Shown: piece by piece, positions 1-6,919 of the stretch
Numbering within the stretch: position 1 is the stretch's first letter
How the letters are laid out: every line of letters starts with the position of its first letter
NCBI GenBank assembly: GCA_021851625.1
Contig: JAJZCX010000027.1
Span: 1 to 10,094 of the forward strand
Reading direction: 5' to 3'
DNA: 10,094 nucleotides
DNA from: Acidobacteriota bacterium
GTDB taxonomy: Bacteria > Acidobacteriota > Terriglobia > Terriglobales > Acidobacteriaceae
The notes under the pieces: generated by a model
Databases searched by the model: none
The model's input: the letters and a program-made list of their open reading frames with translations, nothing else
What the model was told of the DNA's origin: nothing
Position numbers and translations under genes: made by a program

Positions 1-1
1 T

Positions 2-214
2 CGTCCCGGTCACGACCGACGCTACGCCATCAACGCCGACAAGCTGGAGCGCGAGTTGGGCTGGCGCGCGCAAGAGAATTTCGAGAGCGGATTGCGCAAG
101 ACGGTGCAGTGGTACTTGGACAATTCACAATGGGTGGACGACGTGACCAGCGGCGCGTATCAAGCGTGGATGCGACAAAATTACCAGATGCGAGGCACGA
201 CATGCGAGGCATAA
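2..214 (+). CDS. rfbB: dTDP-glucose 4,6-dehydratase, C-terminal end (5' truncated by window)
   Basis: Only the last 70 codons are present; the gene runs off the left edge. The frame opens with RPGHDRRYAIN, the conserved C-terminal block of RfbB/RmlB, followed by the family pattern ELGW, an FE-SGLRKTV stretch and WYLDNSQW. RfbB is an NAD-dependent short-chain dehydrogenase/reductase (SDR) that converts dTDP-glucose to dTDP-4-keto-6-deoxyglucose in the cytoplasm, the second step of dTDP-rhamnose synthesis. The catalytic residues lie upstream of the window and cannot be checked. The stop TAA is at 212-214, so the gene overlaps the rfbA start by 13 bp, which suggests translational coupling in one operon. 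The assignment is supported by the motif and by rfbA and rfbD immediately downstream. Confidence 0.9.
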   Translation, partial: RPGHDRRYAINADKLERELGWRAQENFESGLRKTVQWYLDNSQWVDDVTSGAYQAWMRQNYQMRGTTCEA

Positions 215-1071
215 TTCTGGCGGGCGGCTCGGGCACGCGGCTCTATCCGGTGACGCACACCGTCTCCAAACAGTTGCTGCCTGTCTACGACAAGCCGATG
301 ATCTACTACCCGCTTTCGGCGCTGATGCTGGCTGGCATTCGGGAGGTGCTCATCATCTCCACGCCCGCGGATACGCCGCGCTTTCAAGCATTGCTGGGCA
401 CGGGCGAACAGTGGGGGCTGCACTTTGACTACGCCGTGCAGCCGGAACCAAACGGTCTGGCGCAGGCGTTTTTAATTGGAGAAAAATTTATTGGCGATCA
501 ACGCACGGCACTCGTATTGGGCGACAACATTTTCTACGGACACGATCTGCCGCACATGTTGCGCAAAGCCGTGACACGTGTGCAGGGGGCCACGGTCTTT
601 GCCTATTCTGTGCACGATCCAGAGCGGTACGGCGTGGTGGAGTTCAACGCGCAAGGGCAGGCAATTTCCATTGAAGAAAAGCCGATTCGACCCAAATCGC
701 ACTCTGCGGTGACGGGAATATATTTTTATGACACGCAGGTTGTAGATGTGGCTAAGTCGATGCGGCCCTCGGCGCGCGGCGAGTTGGAGATTACCGACGT
801 GAACCGGTGGTATTTGGAGCGCAACCAACTCTTCGTGGAGCAGATGGGGCGCGGGTTTGCCTGGCTGGACACGGGCACGCATGATTCGTTGGTGGAGGCT
901 TCGGTCTTTATTCAAACGCTGGAAAAACGTCAAGGGTTGAAGGTGGCTTGCCCAGAGGAGATCGCGTATCACTTGGGCTACATTGACGGCGCACAGATGG
1001 AGCGGTTGGCCGCAGCGCTGGGCAAGAGCGGCTACGGCGAGTATCTGCTGCGCGTGCTGCGAGGATTGTAG
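202..1071 (+). CDS. rfbA: Glucose-1-phosphate thymidylyltransferase
   Basis: This enzyme joins glucose 1-phosphate and dTTP to give dTDP-glucose, the first committed step of dTDP-rhamnose synthesis, in the cytoplasm. The 289-residue product has the usual length for RfbA/RmlA. The nucleotide-binding loop GGSGTRLYP is at residues 8-16, followed by K23-QLLP and YDKPMIYYPLS. The metal-binding GDN is at 107-109. Further family blocks are an EEKP motif near the middle and WLDTGTHDSL in the C-terminal half. I chose the ATG at 202 because the protein then begins MRGIILAGG, as family members do, and GAGG sits 6 nt upstream. The reading frame stays open further upstream, but that sequence is the rfbB tail in another frame. 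The start lies inside the end of rfbB, and rfbD follows after 2 nt. No lesion seen. Confidence 0.96.
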   Translation: MRGIILAGGSGTRLYPVTHTVSKQLLPVYDKPMIYYPLSALMLAGIREVLIISTPADTPRFQALLGTGEQWGLHFDYAVQPEPNGLAQAFLIGEKFIGDQRTALVLGDNIFYGHDLPHMLRKAVTRVQGATVFAYSVHDPERYGVVEFNAQGQAISIEEKPIRPKSHSAVTGIYFYDTQVVDVAKSMRPSARGELEITDVNRWYLERNQLFVEQMGRGFAWLDTGTHDSLVEASVFIQTLEKRQGLKVACPEEIAYHLGYIDGAQMERLAAALGKSGYGEYLLRVLRGL

Positions 1072-1073
1072 CG

Positions 1074-2006
1074 ATGACCGCATCGTCAGCGCCGCACATT
1101 TTGATCCCAGGCTGCAACGGGCAAGTGGGTTGGGAGTTGCAGCGCACGCTGTCACGTTTGGGCGAAGTGACGGCGGTCCAGCGTGAGCAGATGGACTTGG
1201 CCTCAGCCGATTCGATCCGCGCCTGCGTTCGTGCTGCGCAGCCAACGTTAATCGTCAACGCTGCTGCGTATACCGCAGTGGACAAAGCCGAAAGTGAACC
1301 GGAGTTGGCGCAGGCCATCAATGCCACAGCCGTGGGCGTGTTGGCGGAAGAGGCCAAGCGGCTCGGCGCAGCCATGATTCACTACTCCACGGATTATGTT
1401 TTTGATGGCAGCAAGCCGACGCCGTATGTGGAGAGCGACGCAACGAATCCGTTGAGTGTGTACGGCAAAACCAAGCTGGCGGGCGAGCAGGTGCTGGCCA
1501 GTGCTGGCATTCCCTATCTCACGCTGCGCACAAGTTGGGTGTATGGAGCGCGCGGCAGAAATTTTCTGCTCACCATTTTGAAGCTGGCGGCGGAGAAACC
1601 AGAGCTGCGCATTGTGGCCGATCAGATAGGCGCACCGACGTCTGCGCGAGAGATTGCAATGGCGACTGCGGCTATCGTGCAGCACTGGCTGGCTGGCGAT
1701 GCGGCGCAACGATCCGGCATCTATCATTTGACCGCCGCAGGCAGCACCACTTGGTATGGGTTCGCCGAGGAGGCGTTGCGGTTGCGCAAAGAATTGCGAC
1801 CGCGAGAAGCGCAGCAATGGGCCAAGCTCACCGCAATTTCCACCGCAGAGTATCCGACGCCAGCGGCGCGGCCAAAAAATTCACAACTCAATTGCGAAAA
1901 ATTGGCGCAGGCATTTTCCATTTGCATGCAGGATTGGAAGATCGCCTTGGCAGCCGTGATGCAAGAGAAGGAAGCGAACGCGATGGCTACGCAGAACGCG
2001 TCTTGA
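1074..2006 (+). CDS. rfbD: dTDP-4-dehydrorhamnose reductase
   Basis: RfbD/RmlD reduces dTDP-4-dehydrorhamnose to dTDP-L-rhamnose with NAD(P)H, the last step of the pathway. The 310-residue product has the glycine-rich cofactor loop GCNGQVG at 13-19, VNAAAYTAVDKAE at about 61-73, STDYVFDG at 105-112, and the SDR catalytic pair Y130 and K134 in VYGKTKLAGE. A substrate-site block ADQIGAPTSA and a C-terminal RPKNSQLNCEKL block are typical of the family. The ATG is 2 nt after the rfbA stop, with GAGG about 9 nt upstream at 1061-1064. The last ten residues or so look like a non-conserved tail. The 3' end overlaps the 3' end of the convergent hldD by 20 bp. rfbC, the epimerase acting just before RfbD, is not in the window and would have to lie upstream of rfbB or elsewhere. 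Confidence 0.95.
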   Translation: MTASSAPHILIPGCNGQVGWELQRTLSRLGEVTAVQREQMDLASADSIRACVRAAQPTLIVNAAAYTAVDKAESEPELAQAINATAVGVLAEEAKRLGAAMIHYSTDYVFDGSKPTPYVESDATNPLSVYGKTKLAGEQVLASAGIPYLTLRTSWVYGARGRNFLLTILKLAAEKPELRIVADQIGAPTSAREIAMATAAIVQHWLAGDAAQRSGIYHLTAAGSTTWYGFAEEALRLRKELRPREAQQWAKLTAISTAEYPTPAARPKNSQLNCEKLAQAFSICMQDWKIALAAVMQEKEANAMATQNAS

Positions 2007-2937
2007 TCTCCTGCACGGTTTGCAGCACGCCCTGTTCTAGTTCAACAAATGGCTCCGTGTATCCAGCTTTGCGCAGGCCGGTGAGATCAGCCTCTGTAAA
2101 GTTTTGATATTTTTCCTTGAGTCCCTCTGGGAAGGGAATGTATTCAATCGAGCCTTTGCCAATCGCCGCGATGACCGCACGGCCCACGTCATTAAAGGAG
2201 CGGCTTTTTCCTGTGCCTGCGTTGTAGACTCCGCTGGGGGATTTTCCCTGGACAAAGTGCAGGTTGATTTTGACCAGATCAGCGACAGAAACGAAATCGC
2301 GGCGCTGCTCCCCGGCAGCGTAGGTGCCGGAGCCTTCAAACATGCGAATGACTCCGGTGCGCTCGCACTGCTGGTGAAACTGATAGATCACCGAGGCCAT
2401 CTTTCCCTTGAAGCCCTCGCGCGCGCCATAGACGTTGAAGTAGCGCAGTCCGACAACGGGCGCGGTCAATGTTTGCATCCGCGCACGCACATGGCGATCG
2501 AACATCAACTTCGACCATCCATATATGTTGAGCGGACGTTCATTCTCTTCGCGTTCGATAAATTGCGTGCTGGCTCCATACGTTGCCGCGGTGGAGGCAT
2601 AGACCAGCGGCGTACGCATAGACTGCGCGAAGCGCAGCACGTCCTTTGAGTACTCGTAGTTGTTCTCCATCATAAAGACGCCGTCATACTCCATGGTGTC
2701 GGAGCAGGCTCCCTGATGCAGAATTGCGTTGATGGCTCCAAAGGAATAACCGGAGTTGATCTTGGCGCGGAAGCTGTCCCTGTCGAGGTAGTCGAGCAGT
2801 TTGCAATCGGCAAGGTTCAAAAATTTCTGCCCGCTCTTCAGGTCATCGACGGCAAGAATGTCGGTGATGCCGCGTGCGTTCAACCCCGCGATGATGCTGC
2901 TGCCGATAAATCCGCATCCGCCGGTGACAATCCACAT
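1987..2937 (-). CDS. hldD: ADP-L-glycero-D-manno-heptose 6-epimerase
   Basis: HldD (RfaD/WaaD) converts ADP-D-glycero-D-manno-heptose to the L-glycero form, the donor for LPS inner-core heptose. It is an SDR-fold, NADP-dependent enzyme. Visible are VTGGCGFIG at the N-terminus, HQGACSDTMEYDG, ASTAATYG with the catalytic serine, YGWSK with the catalytic tyrosine and lysine (about residues 139 and 143), RYFNVYGAREGFKG with the second active-site lysine, and FEGSGT followed by RRDFVSVAD. I prefer the ATG at 2937 (316 residues, MWIVTGG) because GAGGG at 2945-2949 is then 7 nt away. The in-frame ATG at 2943 would leave only 1 nt and add two residues. hldE ends at 2949, just upstream, so the two are surely co-transcribed. 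The stop is TAG at 1987-1989, inside the end of the convergent rfbD. Confidence 0.95.
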   Translation of the reverse strand: MWIVTGGCGFIGSSIIAGLNARGITDILAVDDLKSGQKFLNLADCKLLDYLDRDSFRAKINSGYSFGAINAILHQGACSDTMEYDGVFMMENNYEYSKDVLRFAQSMRTPLVYASTAATYGASTQFIEREENERPLNIYGWSKLMFDRHVRARMQTLTAPVVGLRYFNVYGAREGFKGKMASVIYQFHQQCERTGVIRMFEGSGTYAAGEQRRDFVSVADLVKINLHFVQGKSPSGVYNAGTGKSRSFNDVGRAVIAAIGKGSIEYIPFPEGLKEKYQNFTEADLTGLRKAGYTEPFVELEQGVLQTVQEIKTRSA

Positions 2938-2948
2938 AGTCATGCCCT

Positions 2949-4439
2949 CTATTTTTTCTGCGCCGCTTCTGCATGGCGGATTTTTTTTACGGTGCCGGTG
3001 GTGCTGAATCCATCGATGAGTGGAATCAGATGCACACGCCCACCCCAGCTTTTAACGAGGTCTGCGCCAACCACCGTGGCCTCGGTGTAATCCGAACCTT
3101 TGACAAGAATCTGCGGGCGCACCACCTGAATTGCATCCAATGGAGTGTCTTCTTCGAAAACCGTGACTGCATCCACGCTGGAAAGGTGCGAAAGAATCTC
3201 TGCACGGTCGCGCTCTTTGACGATGGGTCGCTCTGGCCCTTTGAGTCGCTGCACCGACGCATCCGAGTTGATGGCCACGACCAGTTTGGTGCCCAGTGCC
3301 TTGGCCTCTTGCAGCAAGCGGATGTGTCCAACATGCAGCAGATCAAAGCAGCCATTAGTAAAGACGACGCGCTCACCCTGCTGTTTCCATTGCAAGACGA
3401 GCGACTCCAACTCCACACGTGTGTAGATATGCTGCTGCGTGTGTGCAAGCTTTTCACCGGATGCAATTTCGTCGAGCAACTCCTGTGTGGTAATGGGAAC
3501 GGTTCCGATCTTGCCAACGACAACACCTGCTGCAATGTTGGCCAGCATCACAGCATCGCGGGGAACCATGCCTGCGGCAATGGCCGCAGTGAGTGTGGCA
3601 ATCACCGTGTCGCCAGCGCCGGAGACATCGAAGACCTCGCGCGTTTGTGCTGGGAAGACTTCCGTGCCTGCATCCACCAACGCGATGCCCTGCTCGCTCA
3701 ACGTTGCAACGAGAAATTGCAGATGCAATTTCTCGCGCAAGGCCGCACCCTTGCTGAGGAGCGTATCCAAATCCAACTTGCCGCCACCGACGGCCTGCGT
3801 CAGTTCTGAACGGTTGGGGCAAAGGGTGGTTGCGTGGCGATATTTGTTGTAGTCCCAGCCTTTGGGGTCCACCAGAACAGGAATGCCACGCTGCTTGGCT
3901 TCGCCGATGAGAAATTGGCAGAATTTTTCTGTGATGACTCCCTTGCCGTAATCGGAGATCAAAATGGCGGTGCAGGCTTGCTCCTGCACCGCGCGCTGCG
4001 CTGCTGCGATGAGTGCTGCTTCTTCTGGAATGCTAGCTGCGCAAATTTCTTCGGCGTCAATACGTGCGATGTGCTGGTGTCCACCGACGATTCTGGTTTT
4101 GACGGTGGTGCGCCGCGTGCCGCGCACGGCATGGTGCGCGCGGATGCCATACGCCTCAAGCATCGCTGCCAATGTGACTCCATCCGCATCTTGACCGATC
4201 AGGCCGACGAGCAGTGGTGTGGCACCGAGCGAGACCAGATTCCACGCCACGTTGGCTGCGCCGCCGGCTGCGACGGTCTCATTTTCCAGGTGCATCACCG
4301 GCACAGGAGCCTCCGGCGAGATGCGCTCCACCTTGCCCCACAGATACCGGTCGAGCATCACATCGCCAACGACAAGAATCGTTTGCCGGGGAATGCTCTC
4401 AGCGATGCACGCGGCAACAGCAGCGGAGTTCGATAGCAT
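2949..4439 (-). CDS. hldE: Bifunctional D-glycero-beta-D-manno-heptose-7-phosphate kinase / heptose-1-phosphate adenylyltransferase
   Basis: HldE phosphorylates heptose 7-phosphate at C1, and after C7 dephosphorylation by a separate phosphatase it adenylylates heptose 1-phosphate, giving ADP-D,D-heptose. The 496-residue product has both domains. A PfkB/ribokinase-type kinase spans about residues 15-325: GDVMLDRYLWG at 25-35, GGAANVAWNL at 59-68, SDYGKG at 162-167, and the catalytic loop DVSGAGDT at 271-278. A cytidylyltransferase-like domain spans about 357-490: FTNGCFDLLHVGH with the HxGH motif at 369-372, NSDASVQRLKG at 391-401, LVKGSDY at 445-451 and DGFSTTG at 476-482. Length and order match fused HldE. 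The ATG at 4439 has AAGGAG 4 nt upstream. hldD follows within a few nucleotides, so the ADP-heptose route is intact apart from the unseen phosphatase. Confidence 0.96.
   Translation of the reverse strand: MLSNSAAVAACIAESIPRQTILVVGDVMLDRYLWGKVERISPEAPVPVMHLENETVAAGGAANVAWNLVSLGATPLLVGLIGQDADGVTLAAMLEAYGIRAHHAVRGTRRTTVKTRIVGGHQHIARIDAEEICAASIPEEAALIAAAQRAVQEQACTAILISDYGKGVITEKFCQFLIGEAKQRGIPVLVDPKGWDYNKYRHATTLCPNRSELTQAVGGGKLDLDTLLSKGAALREKLHLQFLVATLSEQGIALVDAGTEVFPAQTREVFDVSGAGDTVIATLTAAIAAGMVPRDAVMLANIAAGVVVGKIGTVPITTQELLDEIASGEKLAHTQQHIYTRVELESLVLQWKQQGERVVFTNGCFDLLHVGHIRLLQEAKALGTKLVVAINSDASVQRLKGPERPIVKERDRAEILSHLSSVDAVTVFEEDTPLDAIQVVRPQILVKGSDYTEATVVGADLVKSWGGRVHLIPLIDGFSTTGTVKKIRHAEAAQKK
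3710..3735. repeat. Perfect 11-bp inverted repeat (hairpin) inside hldE
   Basis: Positions 3710-3720 and 3725-3735 are exact reverse complements (arm CGAGAAATTGC) separated by a 4-nt loop. In hldE mRNA this would form an 11-bp stem within the kinase domain, at codons for residues about 236-243. No U-run follows on the coding strand, so it is not an ordinary intrinsic terminator. It may be a chance product of the codons used. Confidence 0.6.
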
Positions 4440-4493
4440 GATGCTCCTTCATCGAAGCGGATAGATGCCGACAGCCAGTGACAATGCGTGGTC

Positions 4494-4499
4494 AGTATA
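4494..4499 (-). promoter_or_regulatory. Possible -10 element upstream of hldE
   Basis: The 86-bp gap between the end of the hddC remnant (4526) and hldE (4439) contains TATACT on the - strand at 4499-4494, preceded by GG. It differs from the sigma-70 -10 consensus TATAAT at one position and lies about 55 nt upstream of the hldE start. No convincing -35 is visible 16-18 nt further upstream. If real, it would let hldE-hldD be transcribed independently of the damaged genes upstream. It is the only gap on the - strand between hddA and hldD long enough to hold a promoter. Confidence 0.22.
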
Positions 4500-4525
4500 C
4501 CGTCCCAGAAGAATGGAGCACCGGA

Positions 4526-5223
4526 CTAAGTGGCGCGAATCTCTTTGTGCGCCAGGCTGGCAAGTTCGGTTTGCGCGCGGTCTAGGTCTTCTGGCACACC
4601 GATGTCCAGAAAATATCCATCGGCGCGATCTGCTGCACGTGCGCAGTTAGGAGGTCCGTTTCAAAAGAAAATTTTTCCGCAAGATTTTTCGGCCAAGGGA
4701 AATCACGTTGTAGTGCATATACCCCTGCATTGATCCAGCCGGGACCGCTGCGGCCTTTTTCTTCAAATCCAATAACGTGGTTTTCTGCGAGCACCACGCC
4801 ACCATAGCGGGCGATGTTTTCTTGGCGCGCCACAGCGATCGTCAAGCTGGCGTGCGTTTTCGCATGGGTACGTAGCAACTCTGCGTAAGTGACTTGTAGA
4901 AATGTATCGCCATTGAGAACCAGCACGGACTCCTCCGCAGCATGGGACAAAGCAGCGCGTATGGCACCGCCGGTGCCCAGGGGTTCCTGCTCAATCACAT
5001 ATTTCAGTTGCATGCCGTGAAACTCGGAGCCGAAATAGCTTTCGATAACCGAATGCAAATGGCCCACCGAGAGGAGCACGCGGCTGCAGTCAGCCAAGTG
5101 CAATTGACCGAGAAGAATTTCTAAAAACGGGCGTCCAGCGATGGGGGCCATGGGTTTGGGAACGCCGTTCAGCCGGCCCGCCAGTCGCGTGCCCAACCCG
5201 CCAGCGAGTAGAATCGCTTCCAT
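4526..5223 (-). pseudogene. hddC: D-glycero-alpha-D-manno-heptose 1-phosphate guanylyltransferase, frameshifted
   Basis: HddC would transfer GMP to heptose 1-phosphate to make GDP-D-glycero-alpha-D-manno-heptose. The start is ATG at 5223, 3 nt after the gmhA stop. The first 200 or so residues are a clear sugar nucleotidyltransferase: GGLGTRL at 8-14, VPKPM at 21-25, LGTGGAI at 82-88, NGD at 104-106, WINAGVYAL at 163-171 and KFSFETDLL at 184-192. That frame then runs into unrelated residues and stops at TAG 4582-4584. The conserved family ending, DGYFLDIGVPEDLDRAQ, is encoded from 4621 in the -1 frame and runs to TAG at 4526-4528. The break lies between about 4621 and 4657. The segment between FSFE and DGYF also looks about five residues shorter than I expect for the family, so a small deletion of 3n+1 nt is as likely as a one-base loss. 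A truncated but active protein is unlikely without that C-terminal block. Confidence 0.85.
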
Positions 5224-5226
5224 CGA

Positions 5227-5859
5227 CTAACGGGCCTGTTGTGCCAGCGTGCGCACTTCTTTTGCGCCATCACGCCCGAAGTAAATGCGCTCCACCAACA
5301 GACAGAAAATGTGTTCCAACGCGAGATGCGCTTCCTGAATGTGCATGGTGACCGCGCTGGGAATGCGGATGCATAGATCGCAGAGTGACTGCATGCTGCC
5401 ACCACTCTTCCCCGTGAGTCCAATCGTGCGGATTCCCATGCCGCGTGCCTGCTCCAGCGCTCGTAGGATGTTGGGAGAGTTTCCAGAAGTGGAGATGCCT
5501 AAAAAAATATCTCCGCGCTGCCCAAGTGCTTCCAGTTGGCGTGCAAAGACGCGATCGAAGCCGTAGTCGTTGCCAACGGCGGTCAGGATGGAAGAGTCTG
5601 TGGTGAGAGCAACCGCGCGCATCGCGGGCCTGTCTTCACAAAGACGGCTCACAAATTCAGCCACCAGATGTTGCGCATCGGCTGCGCTGCCACCATTGCC
5701 GGCCACCATCAGCTTGTTCCCAGCCAGCAAGGCTTGCGCTGTATTGCGCGCAGCTTCCACTAGGGATGCGTGGATGGTTGCGTCCTCATGAACTGCACGA
5801 AGCACATCGAGCGCCTCATTCAATTGCTCTCGGACTACGTTCTTTAGTGTGTCTTCCAA
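5227..5859 (-). CDS. gmhA: Sedoheptulose-7-phosphate isomerase (phosphoheptose isomerase)
   Basis: GmhA converts sedoheptulose 7-phosphate to D-glycero-D-manno-heptose 7-phosphate, the common precursor of the ADP- and GDP-heptose routes. The 210-residue product is a SIS-fold protein of normal length: GNGGSAADAQH at 54-64, TDSSILTAVGNDYGFDRVF at 87-105 and GISTSGNSPNIL at 121-132. The zinc-site residues match E. coli GmhA by pattern: H64 and E68, then Q175 and H183 in HIQEAHLALEH. The start appears to be TTG at 5859, within the last 16 bp of hddA, with GGAG 7 nt upstream. No in-frame ATG occurs before residue 80, which is too late. Translation is probably coupled to hddA. hddC begins 3 nt after its stop. 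Unlike the two genes flanking it, it shows no damage. Confidence 0.94.
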   Translation of the reverse strand: MEDTLKNVVREQLNEALDVLRAVHEDATIHASLVEAARNTAQALLAGNKLMVAGNGGSAADAQHLVAEFVSRLCEDRPAMRAVALTTDSSILTAVGNDYGFDRVFARQLEALGQRGDIFLGISTSGNSPNILRALEQARGMGIRTIGLTGKSGGSMQSLCDLCIRIPSAVTMHIQEAHLALEHIFCLLVERIYFGRDGAKEVRTLAQQAR

Positions 5860-6877
5860 GCCTGTGCTCCAACGTTCGTAAAGTGGCAGCCGTATACTGT
5901 GCCCTCATCCGCAACAGCGCGCAACGCGGAGCATACCTTGTCCTTTTGCATGGGGTCGCACAAAAACATCATGAAGCCTCCGCCACCCGCTCCGGAAATC
6001 TTCGCACAGTAGGCTCTCGCATCCAGAGCGCTGGTATAAAGACGCTCAATGCGGTCATTGGTAATTTTACTCGCCATTAGCTTTTTGGACTCCCAACTGG
6101 AGCGCAATACCTCATGTAGTTTTTTGAAGTCGCCGCGCAGCAGGCACTCTTTCATGCGGTATGCCTCTTGCTTGATGCGGTGCATGGCTTCCACTGCGGA
6201 GCTGTTTTTCTCTTGCACATTACGCGTCTGCTCTTCGATGATCTCTGCAGATGCGCGGGATTTTCCCGTGTAGAAAAGGAGCAGAGATGCTTCGAGTTCG
6301 GACACGACCCAGTCTTTGATTCGCAACGGATTGACTAAAACATGCGTCTGATCACCAAATTCCATGAAGTTGAATCCGCCAAAAGACGCAGCATATTGGT
6401 CCTGCTGGCCCCCTTGCAGTCCGGCCTCTTCGCGCTCAATGGCGTATGCGGTATGTGCAAGCTCATATTCGCCCAGCGGCAGGTTCAGCCACTCCTTGTA
6501 CACAGCCAGCATGGCCACGACAAGTGTGGAAGAAGAGCCGAGGCCCGAGCCAGCCGGTACATCGCGCGCGTGCTCATCCGTAAACACAACGGTTTACCAT
6601 CGTTGAAGTTGCTCACAACGTGGTTGTAGACCACCTTGAACAGGTCCAGCTTGCCATCCAATGTCAGCGATGAGGAGGCTTCATAGAGCGCGTGTTACTG
6701 TAAATCAGCCGAGATAAACTCGACAGCGGCATGGTTGAGCGGCTCCAAAGTTGCATAGGCGTAGTAATCAATGGTGGCGTTTAAAATGGCACCACCAAAA
6801 CGATCGCAGTACGGGGAGACATCCGTGCCTCCACCAGCTAATCCGAGCCGCAACGGTGCGCGCGAGCGTATCAACAT
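5844..6877 (-). pseudogene. hddA: D-glycero-alpha-D-manno-heptose 7-phosphate kinase, broken by a stop codon and a frameshift
   Basis: HddA is a GHMP-family kinase that phosphorylates heptose 7-phosphate at C1 (alpha), the first step of the GDP-heptose route. The ATG at 6877 gives MLIRSRAPLRLGLAGGGTD, the family N-terminus, then LNATIDYYAYATLEP. Codon 61 (6695-6697) is TAA. Beyond it the same frame continues with family-like sequence (TLDGKLDLFKVVYNHVV) up to about NDGKPL. The frame is then lost near 6585-6596 and resumes in the -1 frame as FTDEHARDVPAGSGLGSSST, containing GHMP motif 2, and later KISGAGGGGF, motif 3, ending at TAA 5844-5846. The whole span is one base short of 345 codons, a normal HddA length, which fits a single-base deletion. 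A GTG at 6587 could start a 247-residue fragment, but it would lack motif 1. The gene lies 42 bp after the upstream glycosyltransferase and overlaps gmhA by 16 bp. Confidence 0.87.
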
Positions 6878-6919
6878 AAACCCTCAGGTCTAAATATCGT
6901 GAGCGATCTGTCATCGCAG

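Noticed and set aside
472..1817. Long - strand frames opposite rfbA and rfbD
   Set aside because: They are antisense to two clear enzymes, have unlikely residue composition rich in Arg, His and Cys, and show no known motif.
2973..4436. Long open frames on the + strand opposite hldE (about 278 and 200 codons)
   Set aside because: They lie antisense to a well-supported hldE with clear motifs in both domains and show no recognisable protein family. They reflect GC-rich codon structure.
4582..4660. Programmed -1 ribosomal frameshift in hddC
   Set aside because: The target frame has a TGA just after the FSF codons, so slipping would have to occur downstream of it. No X-XXY-YYZ slippery heptamer is present there.
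6585..6600. Programmed frameshift in hddA
   Set aside because: No slippery heptamer is present in the allowed stretch, and the upstream in-frame TAA would stop ribosomes before they reached it.
6903..6917. Small hairpin (5-bp arms GCGAT/ATCGC) just after the first glycosyltransferase
   Set aside because: The stem is short and no U-run follows on the transcribed strand, so I do not call a terminator.
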